Shown here piece after piece: positions 44,449-52,645 of a stretch of DNA of 64,000 nucleotides. Each line of letters begins with the position of its first letter. Within the stretch, counting starts at the first letter, position 1. Below the pieces are notes generated by a model. That model had not been told where the DNA came from. It did no database searches and saw nothing but the letters and a program-made list of their open reading frames with translations. The translations under genes were made by a program, and so were the position numbers. Source of the DNA: DASVRZ01 sp038230215 (lineage in GTDB: Bacteria; Verrucomicrobiota; Verrucomicrobiia; Chthoniobacterales; DASVRZ01); NCBI GenBank assembly GCA_038230215.1, contig JBBRNR010000003.1:276292-340291 (forward strand), read 5' to 3'.

Positions 44449-45649
44449 CATCGTCGTTGGCCTGGAGATAGGCACCAGCAAAATCTGCGTCGTTGTCGCC
44501 GAGGATCAGGATGATGGCACCATCAAAATCCTGGGGGTCGGCCAGGTACCCTCTCGCGGTATTCGCAAGGGGGAAATCGTCGATTTCGACACAGCCCAGC
44601 AATGCCTCCACGATGCGCTCGTTGATGCGGAACAGAAATCTGACATCGAGATCGACAATGTTTTTGTCGGCATCACCGGCTCGCACATTCTGAGCTTTAA
44701 CAGCCGTGGCGTCGTCATCGTTCCCGAGGAAAAAGGCGAGATCGACGAGGACGATATTGCCAATGTCAAAGCCAGTGCCATTGAGGTTAACATCCCGGCC
44801 GAGCACTCCTTTCTGCACCAAATTCTTCAGCACTACTATATCGACGATCGCGAAGGCGTGCTCAATCCGGTGGGAATTTTCGGCACTAAACTGGAAGCCG
44901 ACTACCATATCATTCACGGGATTCGGAACCGCATTCATAACACGCTGCGCTGTGTGCGCGAAATTCCGCTCAGTGTCGCCGACATCGTGCTCAATGGCCT
45001 GGCCTCCGCGCAAGTCGTGCTCGATCAGGAGCAAAAAAACCTCGGCGCGCTCGTGCTCGACATCGGCGGCGGCACGACGGATTACGTACTTTATCACGAG
45101 GGCGCAGTGCGTCAGAGCGGAGTGTTGGCCGTCGGCGGCGACCATATCACCAACGATATTAGCATGCTGCTAAAAATCCCAATGGCGCGCGCGGAACGGC
45201 TCAAAATCGAGGAGGGCAGCGTCATTTTGGGCAACTCCCTTCCGGGTGAGAAAGTCCTTCTCAAGGATGAAACCGGTTTCGCCGGACGAGAGATCGAACG
45301 TGAGAAACTGAATATGATCATCCACATGCGGATGAAGGAAACTTTTGAGCTGCTTCTTCGTCGACTCGAGAACGACCCTAAATTCGAGATGGTCGGCTCC
45401 GGAGTCCACATTACCGGGGGCTGTAGTTTGCTTAAGGGCATCGAACATCTCTCGACGGAGGTTTTCGGAATGGAGACGACCCTGACTCACGCACACACGA
45501 TGGCCGGCATCACGTCGGCCTTCCAAAATCCGCAGTACTCCACTGCGATTGGACTCGTCAAATACGCCCAGGCTGTTCGCTCCGAGATTCCGCAGGAAAG
45601 TCTTCTAACCAAAATCTTCAATCCCTTCAAAAAAATCTTCCGCCGCTAA
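44435..45649 (+). CDS. ftsA: FtsA, actin-like membrane anchor of the Z-ring
   Basis: A 404-residue actin-fold protein. VGLEIGTSKICVVVAED (phosphate 1), LGALVLDIGGGTTDYVLY (phosphate 2) and GSGVHITGGCSLLKGI (adenosine) are seen. The C-terminus ends LLTKIFNPFKKIFRR, an amphipathic helix suited to membrane targeting. It should bind the FtsZ tail peptide LDVPTILRKGF. ftsZ starts 4 bases after its stop. Confidence 0.95.
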   Translation: MARDDIVVGLEIGTSKICVVVAEDQDDGTIKILGVGQVPSRGIRKGEIVDFDTAQQCLHDALVDAEQKSDIEIDNVFVGITGSHILSFNSRGVVIVPEEKGEIDEDDIANVKASAIEVNIPAEHSFLHQILQHYYIDDREGVLNPVGIFGTKLEADYHIIHGIRNRIHNTLRCVREIPLSVADIVLNGLASAQVVLDQEQKNLGALVLDIGGGTTDYVLYHEGAVRQSGVLAVGGDHITNDISMLLKIPMARAERLKIEEGSVILGNSLPGEKVLLKDETGFAGREIEREKLNMIIHMRMKETFELLLRRLENDPKFEMVGSGVHITGGCSLLKGIEHLSTEVFGMETTLTHAHTMAGITSAFQNPQYSTAIGLVKYAQAVRSEIPQESLLTKIFNPFKKIFRR

Positions 45650-45653
45650 TCCG

Positions 45654-46967
45654 ATGATCGAGATCAACCGTTCCCTTCTTAACACGGCGGCCAGTTTCAT
45701 TCCACTCACGCGCAAGATCGTCGGCGTCGGCGGCGCGGGTTCCAGCGTGATCGACCGACTCCTTATCGACGGTGTCGATGCCGCTGATCTGGTCGCGATC
45801 AACACCGATATGCAGGCACTGTCCTCCTCGGTCGCTGCGCAAAAAATTCTCCTCGGCCACTCGCTGACCCACGGCCTCGGCGCCGGGGGCGATCCCGAAG
45901 TGGGGATGGCCGCCGCGCAGGACGCGCTGCCCGAATTGCGTGCTGCGGTTGAGGGAACACAAATCGTTTTTCTAGCTGCTGGCCTCGGCGGAGGAACAGG
46001 TTCGGGTTCTGCTCCATTCATGGCCCATGCCGCGCGCGAAGCGGGCGCGGTGGTCGTGGCGATTGTCACCCTGCCGTTTGCATTTGAGGGTAAACGGCGC
46101 AACCAGCAGGCTATTGCCGGGCTTGATCATCTGCGACAGCTTTGCCATGCGGTGATCTGCTTTGAAAATGACCGCATGTCCGAGTTAGTTGCGCCGAAAG
46201 CGGGCATCCAGCAGGCCTTCATGGCTGCTGACCAAACGATGAGCGAATGTCTCCGCGGCATTCTCGCGATGTTAGCACGTCCCGGAATCATGAAGGTGGG
46301 GCTCGACGATTTGCTTGCCGTTCTACGCAGCGACGATCCGCGTTGTCTCTTCGGCTATGGCGAAAGCGACGGCGACAATCGCGCCCACGAAGCGCTCGCC
46401 TATGCCTTGCGCAATCCGTTGATGGAACGTGGCAAGCTCCTCGAAAACTCGGGTAATGTTCTCGTGCACATCGCCGGTTCCTCGAATCTAACATTGGCCG
46501 AGGTTGAGATTCTGATGAATGAACTCAACCGCCACATCGGAGAGGAGACACAACTATTGCTAGGTACTAGCATCGACCCACGACTCGGCGGAAAACTTTG
46601 TGTCACTCTCATGAGCACGCGGGGCCAGGCGTATTCGGTCGTGAGCACACCAGTCGCAATGCCATCAATGGAAAGAACGCCCGCTCCCATCGCTGACGTG
46701 GGCATCCCTCAGATTGCAGCGCTGCTCCCGGAAGATGAAGCTCCTGAGCACGTTGCATCGCGACCCACTCTTATCGCACGCGCGCTGCGTCCCGTTTCCG
46801 AACCAAAAGCACCCGCTCCCGTGCCGGAGAAAACCAAGGAAGTGAAACAGGAAGTGCTCCAGTTTGAGCCTGTCTCTCGTGGCCGTTTCGAGAAAAGCGA
46901 ACCCACGATCGTGGAAGGCCACGACCTCGACGTTCCGACGATTCTTCGCAAGGGATTCCGCGTTTAA
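45654..46967 (+). CDS. ftsZ: FtsZ, divergent tubulin-like division GTPase
   Basis: A 437-residue FtsZ. The GTP signature reads GLGGGTGSGSAP, and the first loop reads VGVGGAGSSVIDRL. The T7 loop reads MKVGLDDLLAVL, where canonical FtsZ has N.DFAD: the usual Asn and first Asp are replaced by Lys and Gly, while the last Asp remains. A variable Pro/Ala-rich linker (about residues 330-420) leads to the FtsA/ZipA-binding tail LDVPTILRKGFRV. It ends the cluster. Altered hydrolysis is possible. Confidence 0.93.
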   Translation: MIEINRSLLNTAASFIPLTRKIVGVGGAGSSVIDRLLIDGVDAADLVAINTDMQALSSSVAAQKILLGHSLTHGLGAGGDPEVGMAAAQDALPELRAAVEGTQIVFLAAGLGGGTGSGSAPFMAHAAREAGAVVVAIVTLPFAFEGKRRNQQAIAGLDHLRQLCHAVICFENDRMSELVAPKAGIQQAFMAADQTMSECLRGILAMLARPGIMKVGLDDLLAVLRSDDPRCLFGYGESDGDNRAHEALAYALRNPLMERGKLLENSGNVLVHIAGSSNLTLAEVEILMNELNRHIGEETQLLLGTSIDPRLGGKLCVTLMSTRGQAYSVVSTPVAMPSMERTPAPIADVGIPQIAALLPEDEAPEHVASRPTLIARALRPVSEPKAPAPVPEKTKEVKQEVLQFEPVSRGRFEKSEPTIVEGHDLDVPTILRKGFRV

Positions 46968-47152
46968 GGCGTGTGTGTTGCGTCCTTTTCTTGATTCTCC
47001 AACCGAGATTTTTCTTCCATGGTATTCTGGCGGATTTTCATCGCCCGCTCCCTGGCCCTGAGAAATGAAGGCACTGCGATACTTGCCATCAATGCCACGA
47101 GATACACCAAGATCAGATTACGCAGGCTGAAGAGAGCGAAGACTCTGGTCAA
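46964..47152 (-). CDS. Small pilin-like single-pass protein (uncertain)
   Basis: A 62-residue open frame between ftsZ and lhgO, antisense to both. NLILVYLVALMASIAVPSFLRARERAMK resembles the hydrophobic N-terminal helix of type IV pilins/pseudopilins (..ASIAIPSFLRARE..), but the G-F-T-L-I-E cleavage motif and the body domain are missing. It could be a degenerate pseudopilin, a small membrane protein or a chance frame. Its stop overlaps the ftsZ stop region by 4 bases. Confidence 0.4.
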   Translation of the reverse strand: MTRVFALFSLRNLILVYLVALMASIAVPSFLRARERAMKIRQNTMEEKSRLENQEKDATHTP

Positions 47153-47188
47153 CGGCGCACTAAATCTCTAATCCAGTAGGACTTATTT

Positions 47189-48394
47189 ATGGCGGCCCAG
47201 CGTTTTGTGATTATTGGCGGTGGCATAGTCGGGCTGGCGACGGCGTTGAAATTGCTCACGAAGCGGCCGGAGTTGGGTGTTACTCTGCTAGAGAAAGAGA
47301 CGCGCGTGGGAAATCATCAGAGCACGCATAACAGTGGCGTGCTGCACGCGGGACTCTATTATAAACCCGGCTCGCGCAAAGCGCGTCTGGCGGTGCGTGG
47401 AATTCGCGAGATGATTCGCTTTTGCGAGGAGCAAGGGATCGCGCATGAGATTTGCGGGAAGCTGGTCGTGGCGACGAACGCGGAAGAAGTGATTCGACTG
47501 AGGACTTTATTGGAGCGTGGCCAGCAGAATGGTTTGCATGATTTGCAATGGCTGGAAGCCGGGGCGATGCGCGAGATCGAGCCGCATGTGGCCGGTGTCG
47601 CGGCCGTGCGTGTGCCCGAGGAGGGAATCGTGGATTATCGCGCGGTCTGCGATGCGATGAGCCGGGAGATTGTTAGGAAAGGCGGACAAGTCGAGTTGCA
47701 GTCGAATGTAACTCGCATCGCGCCGGACGGAGCTGGATGGAAAATCTCGGCGGAACAAAAGGAACACGCGGCCGATTATTTGATCAACTGCGCCGGGTTG
47801 TATTGCGATCGCATTGGAATGTTAGCCGGAGAAAATCCCGAGGACCGGATTTTGCCATTTCGCGGCGAGTACTATCAGTTGCGGACGGATCGGACTCATC
47901 TTGTGAAAAATCTGATTTATCCGGTACCGGACCCGAAATTTCCATTTCTGGGGGTGCATTTCACAAGGATGATTCACGGCGGTGTGGAGGCTGGACCAAA
48001 TGCCGTGCTGGCGCTTGCGCGCGAAGGTTATACTAAAACTCGCATCTCGCTCCCGGACTTGGCGGACGCGCTCTCGTTTCCTGGTCTCTGGAAGTTCATG
48101 GCCCAGTATCCGCGAATGTGCTGGGACGAGACGTTGCGCTCGTTCAGCCGCCGACTCTTTGCGCAATCTCTGCGGAAGCTGGTGCCCGAGATTGAAGAAT
48201 CCGATCTGACTCCCGGTGGTGCCGGGGTTCGGGCTCAGGCGATTTCGCCGAATGGGGAATTGGTGCAAGATTTTTGTTTGGTGCAGAGGGCCAATGCGCT
48301 GCACTTGTTTAACGCCCCGTCGCCTGCGGCAACGGCTTCGCTGGCAATTGGCGGCGAAATCGCGGACCTCATTTTTCAGTTGAGTTCCATTTGA
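47189..48394 (+). CDS. lhgO: L-2-hydroxyglutarate oxidase
   Basis: A 401-residue FAD enzyme. FVIIGGGIVGLATALKL is the dinucleotide-binding loop; LEKETRVGNHQSTHNSGVLHAGLYYKPGSRKARL is the LhgO family signature. GVRAQAISPNGELVQDF and SPAATASLAIGGEIADLI close it. It oxidises L-2-hydroxyglutarate, a side product of central metabolism, to 2-oxoglutarate. It is a single gene, and its end meets the rpoC terminator. Confidence 0.93.
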   Translation: MAAQRFVIIGGGIVGLATALKLLTKRPELGVTLLEKETRVGNHQSTHNSGVLHAGLYYKPGSRKARLAVRGIREMIRFCEEQGIAHEICGKLVVATNAEEVIRLRTLLERGQQNGLHDLQWLEAGAMREIEPHVAGVAAVRVPEEGIVDYRAVCDAMSREIVRKGGQVELQSNVTRIAPDGAGWKISAEQKEHAADYLINCAGLYCDRIGMLAGENPEDRILPFRGEYYQLRTDRTHLVKNLIYPVPDPKFPFLGVHFTRMIHGGVEAGPNAVLALAREGYTKTRISLPDLADALSFPGLWKFMAQYPRMCWDETLRSFSRRLFAQSLRKLVPEIEESDLTPGGAGVRAQAISPNGELVQDFCLVQRANALHLFNAPSPAATASLAIGGEIADLIFQLSSI

Positions 48395-48403
48395 CTCTGC
48401 CGC

Positions 48404-48440
48404 CAAAAAACAAAGAGCCGGATCTCGCGATCCGGCTCTT
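48404..48440. terminator. Strong bidirectional hairpin terminator, rpoC and lhgO
   Basis: aagagccggatc (48413-48424) pairs perfectly with gatccggctctt (48429-48440) around a TCGC loop. On the minus strand it is followed by tgtttttt, so it ends the rpoBC transcript. On the plus strand only gtttg follows, so termination of lhgO would be weaker. Confidence 0.85.
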
Positions 48441-48462
48441 GTTTGAATGATTTCGTTGAGAC

Positions 48463-51400
48463 TTACCCGACCGCTGGCTCGAATTCCTCAACTTCGTCCT
48501 GTTCTTCGCTGACGTCTTCGAAGGTCTCGACCATGTCCACCGTCTTTGCGTTGCGGTAGCCGGGAAAGCCGGTGCCCGCTGGGATGAGATGGCCCATGAT
48601 GACGTTTTCTTTGAAGCCGCGCAGGATGTCGATCTTGCCCAAGGTCGCCGCTTCGGTAAGGACGCGGGTGGTATCTTGGAACGAGGCCGCAGAGATGAAC
48701 GAGTCGGTCTCAAGCGAGGCTTTGGTGATACCAAGCAGAACAGGACTGGCTTCCGCAGGCTTGCCGCCTTTTTCGACGACGCGAGCGTTTTCAGCCTCGA
48801 ATTCAAGACGGTCAATTTGATCTCCCCATAGGAAACTGGTGTCAGCGGGCTCGGTGACTTTGACCTTGCGAAGCATTTGGCGAACGATGATTTCGATATG
48901 CTTATCGTTAATTTCAACGCCTTGCAGTCGATAGACTTCTTGGACTTCGTTGACAAGATGCTCTTGGAGCGCCTGCGGTCCGCAAACGTCGAGGATGTCG
49001 TGCGGCGGAACGGGTCCGTCGGTGAGCTGGGAGCCTTTCTTCACGAAATCACCCTTGGTAACGATGATGTGCTTGGCGAGCGGGACGAGGTGTTCTTCCT
49101 CGGCACCGGTGTCGGCGTCCTTGACGATGATTTTGCGTTTGCCGCGAACGGTTCCCGCAATCTCAACGACACCGTCGATCTTGGCGATCTCAGAAGCGTC
49201 TTTCGGACGGCGAGCCTCAAAAAGCTCGGCGACACGGGGGAGACCACCAGTGATGTCCTTGGTTTTTGCGACTTTACGCGGTGTTTTAGCGAGGAGTTGG
49301 CCGCCCTGCACTTTCTTGCCTTCGGCCACAGAAATGTGGGCGCCGGCAGGAATGGAGTAACTGGCAATGATCTCACCGTTCTCGCCGATGATGACGATTT
49401 GCGGGTGAAGATCCTCTTTGTGTTCAATGACAACGGTGCCTTTAACTCCCGTTTGCTCGTCCACGTCGGTTTTGACGGTGACGCCACGGATCATGTCGCG
49501 GAATTCGACGATACCGGGTTTCTCGGTGAGAATCGGAACGTTATATGGATCCCATTGCACCAGGGTATCGCCAGCTTTGACCTTGCTGTTATCGGCGAAG
49601 GCAATGACCGCACCGATGACGACGTTGTGTTTTTCCAACTCGCGACCATCTTCAGCAAAGACAGCGACGGAGCCATTTTTATTGAGGACGATCCAGTTGC
49701 CGTCAAGCGATTGAACGACGCGAAGGTCGATGAAACGAATTTCGCCTTTGTTTTTCGCCTTGATGATGGGCTGTTTGAAGGTCTGCGAGGCGACGCCACC
49801 AATGTGGAACGTACGCATCGTGAGCTGGGTGCCGGGTTCGCCGATGGACTGGGCGGCGATGATGCCGACCGCTTCACCGAGGCGAATGAGCCCGCCAGTG
49901 GCAAGGTTGCGACCGTAGCAGAGGGCGCAGACGCCGCGGCCGGTTTCGCAGGTGAGCACGGAACGGATTTTGAGTTGTTCGACGCCTAATTTATCAATCG
50001 CGTCGGCAGCGTTTTCATCGACCATTTGATTGGCTTTGACGAGTGTTTTGCCGGTAACGGTGTCCTTAATGGTTTCGCAGGAAACGCGGCCGATAATGCG
50101 GGTTTTGAGATCCACAACTTCCTCGTCGCCTTCGTAAATCGGGCGAACGACGATGCCATTGGTCGTGCCGCAATCGGGCTCGTTAATGATAACGTCCTGG
50201 GACGCATCGACGAGTTTGCGAGTGAGGTAGCCGGAGTCTGCGGTCTTCAAAGCCGTGTCGGAGAGACCTTTACGGGCGCCGTGAGTGGAGATGAAGTAAT
50301 CGAGAACGGAGAGACCTTCGCGGAAGTTTGCGGTGATTGGGCGCTCGATAATATCGCCGGAAGGCTTGGCCATGAGGCCTCGCATACCACCAAGCTGGTT
50401 AACTTGGGTGCGGTTACCACGAGCGCCGGAATCGACCATGAGCCAGACCGGGTTGATTTCCTTGCGGCCTTCGTTGTGCTGCAAGGTCCGGAACATGACG
50501 TCCGAGATGGCGTTGCCAGCTTGGGTCCAGATATCGACGACTTTGTTGTAGCGTTCGCCGGGAGTGATGATGCCGGAGCGGAATTGCTTTTCCACAACGC
50601 CGACTTCCTTGCGGGCATGATCGATGGATTGATGTTTTTCCGGTGGAATAATCATGTCCACGATACCGACGGAAACGCCGGCCTTGGTTGCCCAGCGGAA
50701 GCCGAGTTCCTTGAGCAAGTCGAGCGATACGACCGTTTCCTTCTGACCTGCTACTTGGTAGGTGCGGAAAATGACGTCGGAGAGCTGCTTTTTAGAGCAG
50801 GTTTTGTTGAAGAAACCAAGGTTCGAAGGCCAGATCTGGTTGAAGAGAACGCGGCCAGCAGTGGTTTCCAAAATGCGAGCGGTGGTGTCGCCATAATGGC
50901 TGACCTTGCCGAAATCCGGGTTCTTAAGGCGCACGCGGTCATGCACCTTGACCTTGCCGTCGGCCATCGCAAACTCGACTTCACCAGCGTCTGCGAAGAG
51001 GGGCTTGCGTGGTTCGGCACTACCGTCGGTGATTTTCCGAGGTTCCTGCGTGAGATAGTAGCAACCAAGAACGATGTCCTGCGAAGGAGTCATCACGGGC
51101 TTGCCGCTGGAAGGCGAGAAGATGTTATTTGTCGCCAGCATGAGCAGGCGGGCTTCCATCTGGGCCTCTACCGAGAGCGGAACGTGAACGGCCATCTGGT
51201 CACCGTCGAAGTCGGCGTTGTAAGCCGTGCAAACAAGCGGATGAACGCGGATTGCTTCCCCTTCGATCAACATCGGCTCGAAAGCTTGGATCGAAAGGCG
51301 GTGCAGTGTCGGCGCACGGTTGAGAAGGATCGGGTGTCCCTTGGTAACTTCATCAAGGATGTCCCAGACTTCGGGAGTTTGTTTCTCGATAAGTTTTTTG

Positions 51401-52596
51401 GCACTGCGCACGGTGTGCACGTAACCCATTTCCTTGAGGCGGCGAATAATAAATGGCTCGAACAAAACGAGTGCCATTTTCTTCGGCAAACCGCATTGGT
51501 GGAGCTTCAGCTCAGGTCCGATAACGATGACCGAACGACCCGAGTAATCGACACGTTTCCCGAGCAAGTTTTGACGGAAACGTCCGCCTTTGCCCTTGAG
51601 CATGTCGCTAAGCGACTTGAGCGGGCGGTTGCCGGCACCAGTGACAGCGCGACCGTGACGACCGTTGTCGAACAACGCATCGACAGCTTCCTGCAACATG
51701 CGTTTTTCGTTGCGAATAATCACGTCCGGCGTTTTCAGCTGGAGGAGATTTTTCAGACGGTTGTTGCGGTTGATGACGCGACGATAGAGATCGTTCAAAT
51801 CGGACGTGGCGAAACGACCACCTTCGAGCGGAACGAGCGGGCGCAGGTCCGGCGGGATGACGGGCAAAACAGCCAGAATCATCCATTCGGGACGGGAGTG
51901 AGACGACGCAAAGCCTTGAACGAGCTTGATGCGTTTAGCCAGTTTCTTACGAATCTGCTTGGACTTGGTGTTGCCCATTGCTTCTTCGAGTTCTTTCGCG
52001 AGAGTCGCGAGATCGGCGAGAGATAGAAGGGTTTTAATCGCTTCCGCGCCCATTCCGGCGACGAAATTGCCTTCTCCATATTGTTCGACGGCTTCACGAT
52101 ACTCGGCTTCGGTCAGAAGTTGGGTCTTGGTGAGCGGAGTCTGACCCGGATCGATGACGATGTAATCCTCGTAGTAAATGACGCGTTCCAACTGGCGACC
52201 GCTCATATCGAGCATGAGGCCGATGCGGGAAGGCATGCACTTGTAGAACCAAATGTGGGAAACAGGAACGGCGAGTTCGATGTGGCCCATGCGCTCGCGA
52301 CGAACGCGGCTCAAGGTAACTTCCACGCCGCAACGGTCGCAAATAACGCCCTTGTGTTTGATGCGTTTGTATTTGCCGCAGGAACATTCCCAGTCGCGAG
52401 TGGGACCGAAGATGCGCTCGCAGAACAAGCCGCCTTTTTCGGGCTTGAACGTGCGATAGTTGATCGTTTCGGGATTTTTCACCTCTCCACGGCTCCAAGA
52501 GCGGATGGAGTCAGGCGACGCGACATTGATTCCCACTTGGTCAAATCCGACCGAGCGTTCTTCACCTAAAATTTCACGGAGATTGGTATCGAGCAT
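48463..52596 (-). CDS. rpoC: RNA polymerase beta-prime subunit
   Basis: A 1377-residue subunit. The N-terminal zinc site (CSCGKYKRIKHKGVICDRC), the catalytic NADFDGDQM with the three Mg-binding Asp, the switch regions and the second zinc site (CETGRGVCALCYGRN) are seen. Bridge helix and trigger loop region: ARGNRTQVNQLGGMRGLMAKPSG. It follows rpoB by 49 bases. A 666-codon open frame on the opposite strand is a codon-bias shadow. The C-terminal tail is acidic. Confidence 0.98.
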   Translation of the reverse strand: MLDTNLREILGEERSVGFDQVGINVASPDSIRSWSRGEVKNPETINYRTFKPEKGGLFCERIFGPTRDWECSCGKYKRIKHKGVICDRCGVEVTLSRVRRERMGHIELAVPVSHIWFYKCMPSRIGLMLDMSGRQLERVIYYEDYIVIDPGQTPLTKTQLLTEAEYREAVEQYGEGNFVAGMGAEAIKTLLSLADLATLAKELEEAMGNTKSKQIRKKLAKRIKLVQGFASSHSRPEWMILAVLPVIPPDLRPLVPLEGGRFATSDLNDLYRRVINRNNRLKNLLQLKTPDVIIRNEKRMLQEAVDALFDNGRHGRAVTGAGNRPLKSLSDMLKGKGGRFRQNLLGKRVDYSGRSVIVIGPELKLHQCGLPKKMALVLFEPFIIRRLKEMGYVHTVRSAKKLIEKQTPEVWDILDEVTKGHPILLNRAPTLHRLSIQAFEPMLIEGEAIRVHPLVCTAYNADFDGDQMAVHVPLSVEAQMEARLLMLATNNIFSPSSGKPVMTPSQDIVLGCYYLTQEPRKITDGSAEPRKPLFADAGEVEFAMADGKVKVHDRVRLKNPDFGKVSHYGDTTARILETTAGRVLFNQIWPSNLGFFNKTCSKKQLSDVIFRTYQVAGQKETVVSLDLLKELGFRWATKAGVSVGIVDMIIPPEKHQSIDHARKEVGVVEKQFRSGIITPGERYNKVVDIWTQAGNAISDVMFRTLQHNEGRKEINPVWLMVDSGARGNRTQVNQLGGMRGLMAKPSGDIIERPITANFREGLSVLDYFISTHGARKGLSDTALKTADSGYLTRKLVDASQDVIINEPDCGTTNGIVVRPIYEGDEEVVDLKTRIIGRVSCETIKDTVTGKTLVKANQMVDENAADAIDKLGVEQLKIRSVLTCETGRGVCALCYGRNLATGGLIRLGEAVGIIAAQSIGEPGTQLTMRTFHIGGVASQTFKQPIIKAKNKGEIRFIDLRVVQSLDGNWIVLNKNGSVAVFAEDGRELEKHNVVIGAVIAFADNSKVKAGDTLVQWDPYNVPILTEKPGIVEFRDMIRGVTVKTDVDEQTGVKGTVVIEHKEDLHPQIVIIGENGEIIASYSIPAGAHISVAEGKKVQGGQLLAKTPRKVAKTKDITGGLPRVAELFEARRPKDASEIAKIDGVVEIAGTVRGKRKIIVKDADTGAEEEHLVPLAKHIIVTKGDFVKKGSQLTDGPVPPHDILDVCGPQALQEHLVNEVQEVYRLQGVEINDKHIEIIVRQMLRKVKVTEPADTSFLWGDQIDRLEFEAENARVVEKGGKPAEASPVLLGITKASLETDSFISAASFQDTTRVLTEAATLGKIDILRGFKENVIMGHLIPAGTGFPGYRNAKTVDMVETFEDVSEEQDEVEEFEPAVG

Positions 52597-52645
52597 AGTT
52601 TATCTGGTAACTGGCGTGTGGAAAAACTGGGAGTTCCGCCTCCAA

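Noticed and set aside
50026..52026. 666-codon open frame antisense to rpoC
   Set aside because: No motif or ribosome site; rpoC motifs occupy the other strand without gaps.
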